From contig JAOABT010000517.1 in NCBI GenBank assembly GCA_026418215.1, forward strand, positions 1 through 13,399: 13,399 bases of DNA, written 5' to 3'. Source of the stretch: Clostridia bacterium. Lineage in GTDB: Bacteria > Bacillota > Clostridia > DSM-8532. Position 1 is the stretch's first letter. Each line of letters begins with the position of its first letter. Made by a program: the position numbers and the translations under genes. A model generated the notes under the pieces. The model ran no database searches, was not told where the DNA came from, and was given only the letters and a program-made list of their open reading frames with translations. Shown here one piece after another: positions 5,370 to 13,012 of the stretch.

Positions 5370-6178
5370 TTGCCATAAAAAATCTTTCATACGCCTACGA
5401 TAAAAAAGCGCCCCTTATTCTTAACAATATTAATCTCAATATCCAGCAAGGGGAATTCGTTGCCATTATCGGGCAGAACGGTGCCGGCAAAACAACGCTT
5501 TTAAAGCAGCTTAACGGCCTGCTGAAGCCTAATACCGGCTCTGTCCTTATCAATGAGCTCAATACGGCAACAACGAAAACCAGTATCCTTGCCAAGCACA
5601 TTGGCTATCTGTTCCAAAACCCGGATCACCAGATTTTTTGCAATACTGTATACGATGAGATCAAATTCGGGCTTGTGAATATCAAATGCGAGCCTGAAAA
5701 AATCGAAGGTAAAATTAAAGCGATAGCTTCCCTTTTAGGGCTTGAAAATAAATTGTCGAAGAACCCCTTTACCTTAAGCCGAGGCGAACGTCAGAGGGTG
5801 GCTCTGGCCTCGGTGCTTGTTCTTGAGACAGATATTCTTGTATTGGATGAGCCCACAACGGGTCAGGACTACAAGGAATGCATAGAAATCATGGATATCG
5901 TGAAGGGCCTCAATGAAAAGGGTAAAACCATCATTATGGTCTCCCACGATATTGAAGGGGTATCAGACCATACCCAACGCGTGATCATTTTAAGGAATGG
6001 CGGCGTCTTGGAGGATGGACCCACGAGGCAGGTTCTGAAGCATCAGGAAAACCTTATGCTGGCAGGCTTGGAGCCTCCGCAGATCATTCAATTGGCCTTG
6101 AGGTTTGGAGACCTTTTTGACGGAGCATTTTCCGTTGAAGAAATCTTTGAAATCATTAAGCAAAAATGCAGGGCATAG
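5366..6178 (+). CDS. ecfA2: ECF transporter ATP-binding subunit EcfA2
   Basis: A 270-residue ABC ATPase, second of the pair. Walker A GQNGAGKTT 36-44, Q-loop Gln84 in FQNPDHQ, Walker B ILVLDEP 157-163, and an H-loop His194 in VSHD are all standard. The signature motif reads LSRGE (137-141) instead of LSGGQ. The start ATG overlaps the TGA of ecfA1 and follows a GGGGG tract. The C-terminal segment after the H-loop (EDGPTRQVLKHQENLMLAGLEPPQI) is typical of EcfA proteins. It forms the heterodimeric motor with EcfA1 at the inner face of the membrane. Confidence 0.93.
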   Translation: MIAIKNLSYAYDKKAPLILNNINLNIQQGEFVAIIGQNGAGKTTLLKQLNGLLKPNTGSVLINELNTATTKTSILAKHIGYLFQNPDHQIFCNTVYDEIKFGLVNIKCEPEKIEGKIKAIASLLGLENKLSKNPFTLSRGERQRVALASVLVLETDILVLDEPTTGQDYKECIEIMDIVKGLNEKGKTIIMVSHDIEGVSDHTQRVIILRNGGVLEDGPTRQVLKHQENLMLAGLEPPQIIQLALRFGDLFDGAFSVEEIFEIIKQKCRA

Positions 6179-6193
6179 AAAGGTAAATCACGC

Positions 6194-6955
6194 ATGAAAG
6201 AAATGCTTCAATACATAAACGGTGATTCCTTTTTTCATAAGCTTAATCCGCTTACAAAGCTGACGTGGGCCTTTCTGACCTGTATTGCGTGCTTTGCGAG
6301 CTCGCACCATCTGTTTGTTTTAAGCCTGTTGATCCTGAATATCGCAGTTGCGGCATCAAGCAGGATATTAGATAAGGCAAAAGGTGTATTTAAGGCTCTC
6401 TTTATTTTGGGCTTCATCTTGATGCTCTTCCAGCTTTTCTTCACCCCCTTTGGCAAGGTCTATTTTTATATCCTCCCGGGAGTGCCCGTTACCGATCAGG
6501 GCGTGAGCTTCTCGCTTCTCCTCATGCTCAAAATGATTGCGGCCCTTTCGCCGCTGTCCCTCATGATCATGCTGACCCCCATGAACGAGCTCTTAACCGC
6601 AATGGTCGACAAGCTCAAGGTGCCTTACCGCTATGCATTCGTCGTGGTTACTGCCTTAAGATTTATTCCGACGTTTTCACATGAGATGGACCAGATCATG
6701 CAGGCCCAAATGTCCAGAGGGCATGAAACTGACACAAAGAACCCGTTTAAGAAGATCGGCGTGATCATCCCCATGTGCATCCCCCTTCTGATTTCATCGG
6801 TTCGAAAGATAGAAACCATGGCCATTTCCATTGAAACAAGGGGTTTTGGCACGGGGCCACGTTCCTATCGGAAAAAACTTGAGTTTACATTAAAGGACCT
6901 ACTCTTTATAATCATAGTGGTAATGATACTCGCACTAAGTTTCATCATTCGCTAA
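6194..6955 (+). CDS. ecfT: ECF transporter transmembrane subunit EcfT
   Basis: A 253-residue membrane protein of the CbiQ/EcfT family, with hydrophobic segments at roughly 25-60, 66-85, 105-128 and 235-252. It carries the two X-R-G coupling motifs that contact the ATPases: SRG at 174-176 (AQMSRGHE) and TRG at 215-217 (ETRGFGTG). It starts 15 nt after ecfA2 with AAAGG before the ATG. It transmits ATP hydrolysis to the S component encoded at 3941. With S, A1, A2 and T together the cluster is a complete dedicated group I ECF transporter. Confidence 0.93.
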   Translation: MKEMLQYINGDSFFHKLNPLTKLTWAFLTCIACFASSHHLFVLSLLILNIAVAASSRILDKAKGVFKALFILGFILMLFQLFFTPFGKVYFYILPGVPVTDQGVSFSLLLMLKMIAALSPLSLMIMLTPMNELLTAMVDKLKVPYRYAFVVVTALRFIPTFSHEMDQIMQAQMSRGHETDTKNPFKKIGVIIPMCIPLLISSVRKIETMAISIETRGFGTGPRSYRKKLEFTLKDLLFIIIVVMILALSFIIR

Positions 6956-7017
6956 AATATTCGTCTTTTTTGGCCTCTCATGAGGCGCATGATTTGATAG
7001 AAAGCCGGTGTATAGTC

Positions 7018-8805
7018 TTGCTGAAGCTGTTAATGGGAAACGAAGCCATAGCGCTTGGAGCCATAAAAGCAGGCGTCAACGTGGTCTGCGGCTATCCGGG
7101 GACCCCTTCGACAGAGGTTTTAGAAACGGTAGCCAAGCATAATGACGGCTCTATATATGTCGAATGGTCTGTTAACGAGAAAACCGCCATGGAGGTGGGG
7201 GCGGGGGCTGCCTATTCAGGTGCCCGAACCATGGTCACCATGAAGCAGGTGGGTCTCAATGTCGCCTCCGATCCCTTGATGAGCCTTGCTTACATAGGGG
7301 TAAAGGGCGGCATGGTTATTTTGGTTGCCGACGACCCCGGTCCGCTGTCCTCCCAGACTGAACAGGATACCAGGCATTTTGCTAAATTCTCCAACCTTCC
7401 GGTTCTGGACCCTACGACGCCGGAGGAAGCCTATGAAATGGTGCAATATGCGTTTGAGCTTTCTGAACAGGTAGGATTGCCGGTTTTTCTTCGTCCCACC
7501 ACACGAATCTGCCATGCTTGCGCGCCGATAGAAGTATCGGAAGAAAAGATCAACCATAAGCCGGAAGGCTTTATCAAGGACCCTAAATGGGTTATCTTCC
7601 CGTCCCTGGCTTATAAAAGGCATATTGAAATTGAAAAACTGCAGAGTCACCTTTCTGATTTATTTGATAAGAGCGCTTTCAATGCTGTTTCAGGTCAGGG
7701 AAGGCTTGGTATTGCCGCGTCCGGCATTGCTTATGCTTATGCCTGCGATGCCTTGAAGGCTATGGGGAGCGATGTTAAGCTCTTAAAAGTAGGTACGCCC
7801 TATCCCTTCCCAAAAGCTACTGCAGAAAGCTTTTTAAATGAAGTTGACCAGGTGCTTGTGCTCGAAGAGCTCGACCCTGTCGTTGAGGAAGCCCTTCTGG
7901 AGCTATGTGCCCAAAAGGCGCTGTGTGTGAAGGTTCTGGGTAAGAAAGACGGCACAACGCCATGCTGTGGAGAATTCTCGTTTGAGATTGTATATAACAC
8001 CATTGCGAAATATATTGGCAGGGACGTACCGGCTGCTGCTGAAGCGCCTTCACAGCCTCTGCCCTCAAGACCACCGGTGCTATGCGCAGGCTGCCCCCAC
8101 AGGGCCTCCTTCTATGCCGTTAAAAAGGCGATGAAGGGCAAAAAGGCCGTCTTTACGGGAGATATCGGCTGCTACACGCTGGGTAACGCCAAGCCCCTTA
8201 ACATGGTGGATACCTGCTTATGCATGGGCGCTTCCATCAGTGTCGCACAGGGCATCAAGCGTGTCGAGCCCGATACAACCCTGTTTGCCTTTATCGGCGA
8301 TTCAACCTTCTTCCATACAGGAATCCCCGGCATCATTAATGCCGTTTATAATCAGACCAACCTCGTGCTGGTGGTGCTAGATAACAGCACAACGGCCATG
8401 ACGGGCCACCAGCCTCATCCCGGCATTGCAAAAACCATGATGGGCAATGTTTCTGAAAAGGTCAGCATTCCGCGAATTTTAAAGGCTATCGGCATCAAGA
8501 ATGTGTGGACTTTGAATCCTTTTGACCAGAAGGCCGCCATCAACGCTGTTCAAGACGCTTCGCAAATCAACGGTGTATCAGCTATCGTATTTGAAGCGCC
8601 CTGTATTGCCATAATCCCCAAACCCAAGGCGCTTAGTGTTGAAAACGATAAATGCCGGGCCTGCGGTCTTTGCGTCAAGGAAATCGGCTGCCCCTCCCAA
8701 TATGTTACGGCTGACAAGAAGGTTCATATCGAGCCCTCAACGTGCTATGCCTGCGGTCTTTGCAAGAGTATATGCGCCTTTGATGCCATAGGAGGTGAGG
8801 CATGA
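7018..8805 (+). CDS. iorA: Indolepyruvate:ferredoxin oxidoreductase, alpha subunit
   Basis: About 595 residues. IorA with IorB interconverts aryl pyruvates (indolepyruvate, phenylpyruvate) plus CoA with arylacetyl-CoA, CO2 and reduced ferredoxin, using thiamine diphosphate. Seen in order: a pyrimidine-binding domain with GYPGTPSTEV, the central transketolase-C-like domain, the TPP domain with GDIGCYTLGN, GDSTFFHTGI and the IorA hallmark LDNSTTAMTGHQPHPG, and a C-terminal two-cluster ferredoxin domain with Cys546, 549, 552, 558 and Cys576, 579, 582, 586. The start is uncertain. The frame opens with a TTG at 6970, but family members begin about two to six residues before LLMGNEAIA, so TTG 7018 is chosen; ATG 7033 is the alternative, and none has a strong ribosome binding site. 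It overlaps iorB by 4 nt. Confidence 0.93.
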   Translation: MLKLLMGNEAIALGAIKAGVNVVCGYPGTPSTEVLETVAKHNDGSIYVEWSVNEKTAMEVGAGAAYSGARTMVTMKQVGLNVASDPLMSLAYIGVKGGMVILVADDPGPLSSQTEQDTRHFAKFSNLPVLDPTTPEEAYEMVQYAFELSEQVGLPVFLRPTTRICHACAPIEVSEEKINHKPEGFIKDPKWVIFPSLAYKRHIEIEKLQSHLSDLFDKSAFNAVSGQGRLGIAASGIAYAYACDALKAMGSDVKLLKVGTPYPFPKATAESFLNEVDQVLVLEELDPVVEEALLELCAQKALCVKVLGKKDGTTPCCGEFSFEIVYNTIAKYIGRDVPAAAEAPSQPLPSRPPVLCAGCPHRASFYAVKKAMKGKKAVFTGDIGCYTLGNAKPLNMVDTCLCMGASISVAQGIKRVEPDTTLFAFIGDSTFFHTGIPGIINAVYNQTNLVLVVLDNSTTAMTGHQPHPGIAKTMMGNVSEKVSIPRILKAIGIKNVWTLNPFDQKAAINAVQDASQINGVSAIVFEAPCIAIIPKPKALSVENDKCRACGLCVKEIGCPSQYVTADKKVHIEPSTCYACGLCKSICAFDAIGGEA

Positions 8806-9401
8806 TGAAGTGTGATGTCTTAATTACGGGTGTCGGCGGACAGGGTCAGATTCTCGCCTCTCGCTTAATTGGAGCTGCAGCTATCATTGAAAACCAGCCG
8901 GTGAGAACCGGCGAAACCATAGGCATGTCCCAGCGCGGGGGCTGTGTGGTCAGCCATGTGAGAATAGGTGGCGAGAGCAAAAGCGCTACCATTCCCTTTG
9001 GTTATGCAGATTTGATCATTGGCTTCGAGCTTTGCGAAACGGTTAGAAGTCTCAATAGACTTTCCCCGGATGGAGGGCTTATCGTCAATAAGCAGACCAT
9101 AAATCCCGTAACGGTATCCCTCGGCATGGAAGCCTATGACACCGAAGCCATGGAAAAGGCCCTACAGGCTAAAACAGATAAGCGATTAATAGTTGACGGC
9201 TATGGACTTGCGCAGCAGGCCGGTTCCGTAAAGGCAGTCAATGTGGTGCTTTTGGGTGCGGCCGTGGGCTCGGGCTTTTTGAAGCTTTCAAGGGAGTCCT
9301 TTATCGAAGCCATTAAGAGCACCGTTTCCCAGAAGTTCCATGAGCTCAATGTGAAAGCCTTTGAGTTGGGCTATGGTTTTGCCAATATGGCAATGAAGTA
9401 G
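8802..9401 (+). CDS. iorB: Indolepyruvate:ferredoxin oxidoreductase, beta subunit
   Basis: A 199-residue protein of the 2-oxoacid oxidoreductase gamma/IorB family. It shows the N-terminal GVGGQGQILASRL motif (10-22), the GMSQRGGCVVSHVRIG segment that lies at the active site interface, and the C-terminal VVLLGAAVGSG strand-loop. It is the partner of IorA in a soluble ferredoxin-linked enzyme. The ATG overlaps the iorA stop and is preceded by GGAGGTGAGG, so the two are coupled. An ATG immediately after it at 8805 could equally serve. Confidence 0.94.
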   Translation: MMKCDVLITGVGGQGQILASRLIGAAAIIENQPVRTGETIGMSQRGGCVVSHVRIGGESKSATIPFGYADLIIGFELCETVRSLNRLSPDGGLIVNKQTINPVTVSLGMEAYDTEAMEKALQAKTDKRLIVDGYGLAQQAGSVKAVNVVLLGAAVGSGFLKLSRESFIEAIKSTVSQKFHELNVKAFELGYGFANMAMK

Positions 9402-9469
9402 TCAAATTGAAGGTGCATCTGGCAAAGAAGTACAGGCATGGGAGCATAGCCTTCGTTTGAAAATTACTG

Positions 9470-9499
9470 CTTCCTTACAGCCAAAATAAAGCTAGGAAG
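9470..9499 (+). other. Imperfect hairpin after iorB
   Basis: CTTCCT (9470-9475) pairs with AGGAAG (9494-9499), and inside it AGC (9479-9481) pairs with GCT (9491-9493), giving a 9-bp stem with a 3-nt bulge and an A-rich loop. There is no T tract after it. It may be RNA-stabilising structure at the end of the ior transcript or a weak terminator. Confidence 0.3.
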
Positions 9500-9521
9500 G
9501 CTTAAGAAAAGCATTAAGTTG

Positions 9522-9550
9522 TTGTGAGACGGGCTGACAAGCCATTTAAT
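9522..9550 (+). promoter_or_regulatory. Candidate promoter of paaK
   Basis: TTGTGA (9522-9527, 4/6) and TTTAAT (9545-9550, 5/6) are 17 nt apart, placing a start near 9557 and a leader of about 88 nt before the ligase gene. The 243-nt gap after iorB makes an independent promoter plausible. Confidence 0.4.
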
Positions 9551-9579
9551 AAACTATTTTAAGATGGAGTATGATTTCT

Positions 9580-9611
9580 TAGGATAAGCAGGCGATTTAA
9601 CGCTTGTCCTA
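9580..9611 (+). other. Stable hairpin in the paaK leader
   Basis: Bases 9580-9589 pair with 9602-9611 in a 10-bp stem with one G-U pair and a 12-nt loop. It lies about 20 nt upstream of the ribosome binding site (GAGGAG near 9634) and has no T tract, so it is not a terminator. A role in mRNA stability or control is possible. Confidence 0.4.
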
Positions 9612-9644
9612 TCCTTAGTCCTGCAAGAGTTAAGAGGAGTGTAG

Positions 9645-10886
9645 ATGAGCATGAGAGAAGAAGTTTTCTCCGACATTCAAAAGCTATTAGAGCGCGTTTT
9701 CAACCAAAGCCCTTTTTACGGGAAAAAGTTTAAAGAGGCAGGTTTTCGTTTAGAGGACATCAAATCAGCTGAAGATTTTAAGCGTCTTCCCTTTTCAGAC
9801 AAGGATGAACTTCGCCTGGCCTATCCCTTGGGCCTTTTATCAGTTCCACAGGATGAGGTGGTAAGAATTCACTCCTCCTCGGGAACAACGGGGAGCCCCG
9901 TTATCATACCTTACACCCGGCAGGATGTAGAGGATTGGGCCACCATGTTTGCCCGTTGTTACGAGATTGCGGGCATCACCAAGAAGGATGTCATTCAAAT
10001 CACCCCGGGTTATGGTCTCTGGACCGCAGGCATAGGCTTCCAGGCAGGCTGTGAAAAGCTGGGCGCTATGGCTGTTCCGATGGGCCCCGGCAATACCGAC
10101 AAGCAGATTCAGATGATGATAGACCTAAAAAGCACCGTCATCTGCGCAACCTCTTCTTATGCACTTCTTTTGGCTGAAGAAGTTGAGAAGCGGCAGCTCC
10201 ACGATAAAATCTGTCTTAAAAAGGGTGTTATCGGCTCAGAACGCTGGGGCGATCTCATGAGAAACCGCATCAGAACCGAGCTTGGCATAGAATTGTTCGA
10301 CATCTACGGCCTCACCGAGGTCTATGGCCCGGGTATCGCCATGGATTGCGAATGCCACGAGGGCATGCACTACTTCGACGATTTCCTCTATTTTGAGATC
10401 ATCGATAGCGAAACCGGAGAGGTTCTGCCAGACGGCGAGGTGGGTGAGCTTGTTATCACGACCCTCAAGAAGGAAGCCGCTCCCCTTGTACGTTATAGAA
10501 CCCATGACCTGACGAGAATAATTCCCGGAAAGTGCTCCTGTGGCAGAAGCTTCCCCATGATTGACCGCATCATAGGAAGAACGGATGACATGGTCAAGGT
10601 CAAGGGCGTCAATATTTACCCCGGCCAGATTGACAGCGTTCTTAGGGATATCCACGGGGTCAGCAGCGAGTATCAGATCATCATCAACCATGTGGATGGC
10701 AAGGATCAGATGATCCTTCGAGTGGAGAGGCTGCCGGAAGCAGCTCCTGAGGACCTTGAGCATCGGATCACTGAGGTCTTCAAGAAGAGAATCGGTATCA
10801 AGATTGATGTCGAGACCGTGGTTGTTGGTGGGCTTCCCAGAAGTGAAAAGAAGAGCAAGCGTGTTTTTGACTACCGTGATAAGTAG
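9645..10886 (+). CDS. paaK: Phenylacetate-CoA ligase (arylacetate:CoA ligase)
   Basis: A 413-residue AMP-forming acyl-CoA ligase of the PaaK family; its length is near the family norm of about 430. Motifs: P-loop SSSGTTGSP 77-85, YGLTE 221-225, RTHD 285-288, and GRTDDMVKVKG 311-321 followed by NIYPGQID, which opens the AMP-dependent C-terminal domain. CSCGR near 297-301 is the usual PaaK Cys pair. The reaction joins phenylacetate or indoleacetate to CoA with ATP. Next to iorAB it either makes arylacetyl-CoA for reductive carboxylation to aryl pyruvate, or in reverse captures energy from arylacetyl-CoA. The ATG at 9645 follows GAGGAG; an in-frame ATG two codons later is less well placed. Confidence 0.92.
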   Translation: MSMREEVFSDIQKLLERVFNQSPFYGKKFKEAGFRLEDIKSAEDFKRLPFSDKDELRLAYPLGLLSVPQDEVVRIHSSSGTTGSPVIIPYTRQDVEDWATMFARCYEIAGITKKDVIQITPGYGLWTAGIGFQAGCEKLGAMAVPMGPGNTDKQIQMMIDLKSTVICATSSYALLLAEEVEKRQLHDKICLKKGVIGSERWGDLMRNRIRTELGIELFDIYGLTEVYGPGIAMDCECHEGMHYFDDFLYFEIIDSETGEVLPDGEVGELVITTLKKEAAPLVRYRTHDLTRIIPGKCSCGRSFPMIDRIIGRTDDMVKVKGVNIYPGQIDSVLRDIHGVSSEYQIIINHVDGKDQMILRVERLPEAAPEDLEHRITEVFKKRIGIKIDVETVVVGGLPRSEKKSKRVFDYRDK

Positions 10887-10904
10887 GGTCTGAAAAGACT
10901 TTGA

Positions 10905-11140
10905 CATGACTCGGGAGGACGTCTGTAAAGGCGTCCTTCTATAACAAAGAAGAGGGCCTGATTGAAAGAGCCGAAGCTGTAAGCGGTTATTTAAATCTCT
11001 TTTTTAATCGTGCCCGGGTTAATGAGGCTGTTCTTTCCTTAGTATCTGACTCAAATAAAGATAAGCGTGTACTTGGCACTAAAAATAGCACCACGAGAGG
11101 CTCTGAGGAAGGTTTAGGACAGTCCCTCGGCTCGGTCACA
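10905..11140 (+). pseudogene. argS: In-frame remnant of the arginyl-tRNA synthetase N-terminal domain
   Basis: Directly after a TGA at 10902-10904, the frame of the downstream synthetase is open with no ATG, GTG or TTG before 11141. It encodes recognisable family sequence: IERAEAVSGYLNLFFNRA followed by a helix (VNEAVLSLV) matches the end of the ArgS N-terminal domain. An unusual Ser/Lys/Gly-rich stretch of about 20 extra residues then precedes LGRGKTVLIE. Roughly the first 60-80 residues expected in ArgS are absent, and only about 50 nt separate this remnant from paaK. A CTG at 10958 is the sole near-cognate start. The open frame shows either a recent deletion or translation from an unrecognised start. 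Confidence 0.6.
10914..10939 (+). terminator. Hairpin after paaK (possible terminator)
   Basis: GGAGGACGT (10914-10922) and GCGTCCTTC (10931-10939) form a 9-bp stem with two G-U pairs and an 8-nt loop, 28 nt after the paaK stop. The tail TATAAC is not T-rich, so termination is uncertain. The hairpin lies at the point where the truncated argS frame begins. Confidence 0.4.
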
Positions 11141-12514
11141 TTGGGCCGGGGTAAAACAGTGCTGATTGAATTCTCCTCACCCAATATTGCAAAGCCTTTT
11201 CATGTTGGGCATCTTTACTCCACTGTCATTGGAAACTCTATTGAGCGAATATATAAGCATTTAGGCTACAACACTGTTCGCATCAATCACCTGGGCGACT
11301 GGGGAACGCAGTTTGGTAAGCTTATTACGGCCTACCTCCTATGGGGAGACGATGAGAAGCTCACCGAAGAGCCCATTCAGGAGCTTTTACGTATTTATGT
11401 CATGTTCCATAAAGAAGCGGAAAGGAATCCGGCTCTGGAGGATGAGGCAAGAAGGTGGTTTAAGAAGCTCGAAGAGGACGATCCGCAGGCAAAGGCACTG
11501 TGGACCAAGTTTTCGGATTTAAGCCTCAAAGCTTTTAATAAGCTTTATGACCGTCTTGGCATTACCTTCGATTCCTATGCGGGAGAGAGCTTTTATAGCG
11601 ATAAAATGGATGAAGTTGTTTCTTTATTGGATCAAAAGGGCTTATTAGCTGAGAGCGACAACGCTAAAGTAGTTAATTTGGAGGCCTATAGCCTGCCGCC
11701 CTGCCTTATTGTGAAGTCGGACGGCGCGACCATCTATGCTACCCGTGACCTTGCAGCTGCACTCTACAGAAAACGCACCTATGATTTTGATAAATGCCTT
11801 TATGTGGTTGGAACGCCTCAGGCACTCCATTTCCAGCAAGTGTTCCATGTGCTTGAGCTGGCGGGCTTCGCGTGGTACCGTGACTGTGTCCATATAGGCT
11901 TTGGTTTGGTGCGCTTTGCTGACCGTAAGCTGGCTACACGAACCGGTGATGTCATCTTTTTGGAGGATGTCCTGAACGAATCCGTTAAGCGCTCCTTGGC
12001 TTTGATCGAGGAGAATAACCCGGCTCTTGAGAATAAGCAGGAAACCGCTGAAAAGGTAGGCATTGGCGCTATTATGTTTGCTTTTCTTAAAAGTGGACGG
12101 GAGCGAGATATTGTGTTTTCGTGGGAAGAAATGCTCAACAACGAAGGGGAGTCTGGGCCTTATCTTCAGTATACCTATGCCCGCGCACAGAGCATCCTTA
12201 AAAAATCCGGCATACCGGATCAGGCATCTTGCGATACTTCACTTCTGGTTTCAGATGAGGAGTTTGCCATTGTTAAGCTGTTGGACAGCTTTCAATACGC
12301 AGTTGTGGATGCTGCCGAAAAATATGAGCCGAGTATTCTTGCAAGGCATGCGCTAAACCTTTCCCGGGCATTCAACCGTTTTTACAATCACTGCCCGGTT
12401 TTAAGCGCCGAGCCCGAGCTTCGGAAGGCTCGCCTGTGGCTCATCCGTTCATTCTGTGCTGTCCTCGAAACCGAGCTGGAACTGCTCGGCATGAAAGTAT
12501 GCAAACAGATGTAG
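11141..12514 (+). CDS. argS: Arginyl-tRNA synthetase, N-terminally truncated
   Basis: A class I aminoacyl-tRNA synthetase charging tRNA-Arg. From the TTG at 11141 it gives 457 residues against about 550-590 for the family. Present: SSPNIAKPFHVGHL with the HIGH-type motif at 21-24, HLGDWGTQFGKL, SDGATIYATRDLAAA, the KMSKS-equivalent KLATR at 263-267 followed by TGDVIFLEDVL, GPYLQYTYARAQSI, and the C-terminal DALR anticodon-binding domain ending LGMKV. The tRNA D-loop-recognising N-terminal domain is mostly missing, though part of it is coded in frame upstream. The TTG has no ribosome binding site; a GTG at 11159 has a weak GGGG upstream. The long intact frame argues against old decay. Whether it is active, or is a second copy, cannot be told here. 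Confidence 0.8.
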   Translation: MGRGKTVLIEFSSPNIAKPFHVGHLYSTVIGNSIERIYKHLGYNTVRINHLGDWGTQFGKLITAYLLWGDDEKLTEEPIQELLRIYVMFHKEAERNPALEDEARRWFKKLEEDDPQAKALWTKFSDLSLKAFNKLYDRLGITFDSYAGESFYSDKMDEVVSLLDQKGLLAESDNAKVVNLEAYSLPPCLIVKSDGATIYATRDLAAALYRKRTYDFDKCLYVVGTPQALHFQQVFHVLELAGFAWYRDCVHIGFGLVRFADRKLATRTGDVIFLEDVLNESVKRSLALIEENNPALENKQETAEKVGIGAIMFAFLKSGRERDIVFSWEEMLNNEGESGPYLQYTYARAQSILKKSGIPDQASCDTSLLVSDEEFAIVKLLDSFQYAVVDAAEKYEPSILARHALNLSRAFNRFYNHCPVLSAEPELRKARLWLIRSFCAVLETELELLGMKVCKQM

Positions 12515-12526
12515 GAGGATAAATGT

Positions 12527-12856
12527 ATGCGGAGCAATAAGAAAATGAGTACGGAAAAGCTACCACCCGATGCGCTCACAGAATTGAAGGAGTGGCAGGA
12601 CAGCCAGTATAGCCCTGGCGCCTATATGGGTATGAGCAGCAGGAATAAGCCCTTGAGTGGTTTTGGTAGGTTTCCTGCTGTTATGATCGTGATGGGTGTG
12701 CTTGTAATATTTTTGGGAGCTCTTGTATTTATAAAGTCAAAGCAGGATATTTCCTCAGTATTATCTGGTATCATTGCGTTAATGGTTTCGTTGGTGCTCC
12801 TTGTTGGCGGTGTTGTAAGGCTAAATGCATCAAGAAAAAGTAGAGGACGCGCATAA
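12527..12856 (+). CDS. Small membrane protein of unknown function
   Basis: 109 residues, not recognised. It has a polar N-terminal half of about 48 residues with a Tyr/Met/Gly-rich patch (QYSPGAYMGMSS). Two hydrophobic segments follow, at about 49-68 and 76-97, separated by KSKQDISS, then a basic tail ending RKSRGRA. The topology is probably a hairpin with both ends in the cytoplasm. AGGAGG overlaps the end of argS (12512-12518) and lies 8 nt before the ATG, so it should be cotranscribed with argS. ATG 12545 is a possible internal start without comparable support. Confidence 0.7.
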   Translation: MRSNKKMSTEKLPPDALTELKEWQDSQYSPGAYMGMSSRNKPLSGFGRFPAVMIVMGVLVIFLGALVFIKSKQDISSVLSGIIALMVSLVLLVGGVVRLNASRKSRGRA

Positions 12857-12867
12857 AACAATACTGT

Positions 12868-12883
12868 ATGCCCTATTTGGCAT
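12868..12883 (+). terminator. Weak candidate terminator after the small membrane protein gene
   Basis: ATGCC (12868-12872) and GGCAT (12879-12883) form a perfect 5-bp stem with a CTATTT loop; the tail TAGTCTTG is only moderately T-rich. It lies 12 nt after the stop. Confidence 0.3.
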
Positions 12884-12957
12884 TAGTCTTGTAGAATGAG
12901 TATGCGATCTTTTCATTGAATGGAAGCAGTACAGCTACCTGAACGAACCATGATAGT

Positions 12958-12990
12958 AAACCGTAAACCTTTTATTGAGCGGTTTCTCTT
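12958..12990 (+). terminator. Candidate terminator between convergent genes
   Basis: AAACCG (12958-12963) and CGGTTT (12980-12985) form a perfect 6-bp stem around a 16-nt loop, followed by CTCTT. It lies between the convergent membrane-protein and asparaginase genes and could stop readthrough on the plus strand. The large loop lowers confidence. Confidence 0.3.
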
Positions 12991-13012
12991 TAGTTGTAGT
13001 TTAGGAGCTGAC

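Noticed and set aside
6973..6986. Perfect hairpin GCCTC-TCAT-GAGGC between ecfT and iorA as a terminator
   Set aside because: The T run precedes the hairpin instead of following it, and the only in-frame upstream TTG of iorA overlaps it. It could affect iorA translation but does not look like a terminator.
7216..7650. 144-residue open frame antisense to iorA
   Set aside because: It lies wholly inside a confidently identified gene in the opposite strand, with no family resemblance or ribosome binding site. The same reasoning removes the 223-residue frame antisense to paaK at 10236-10907.
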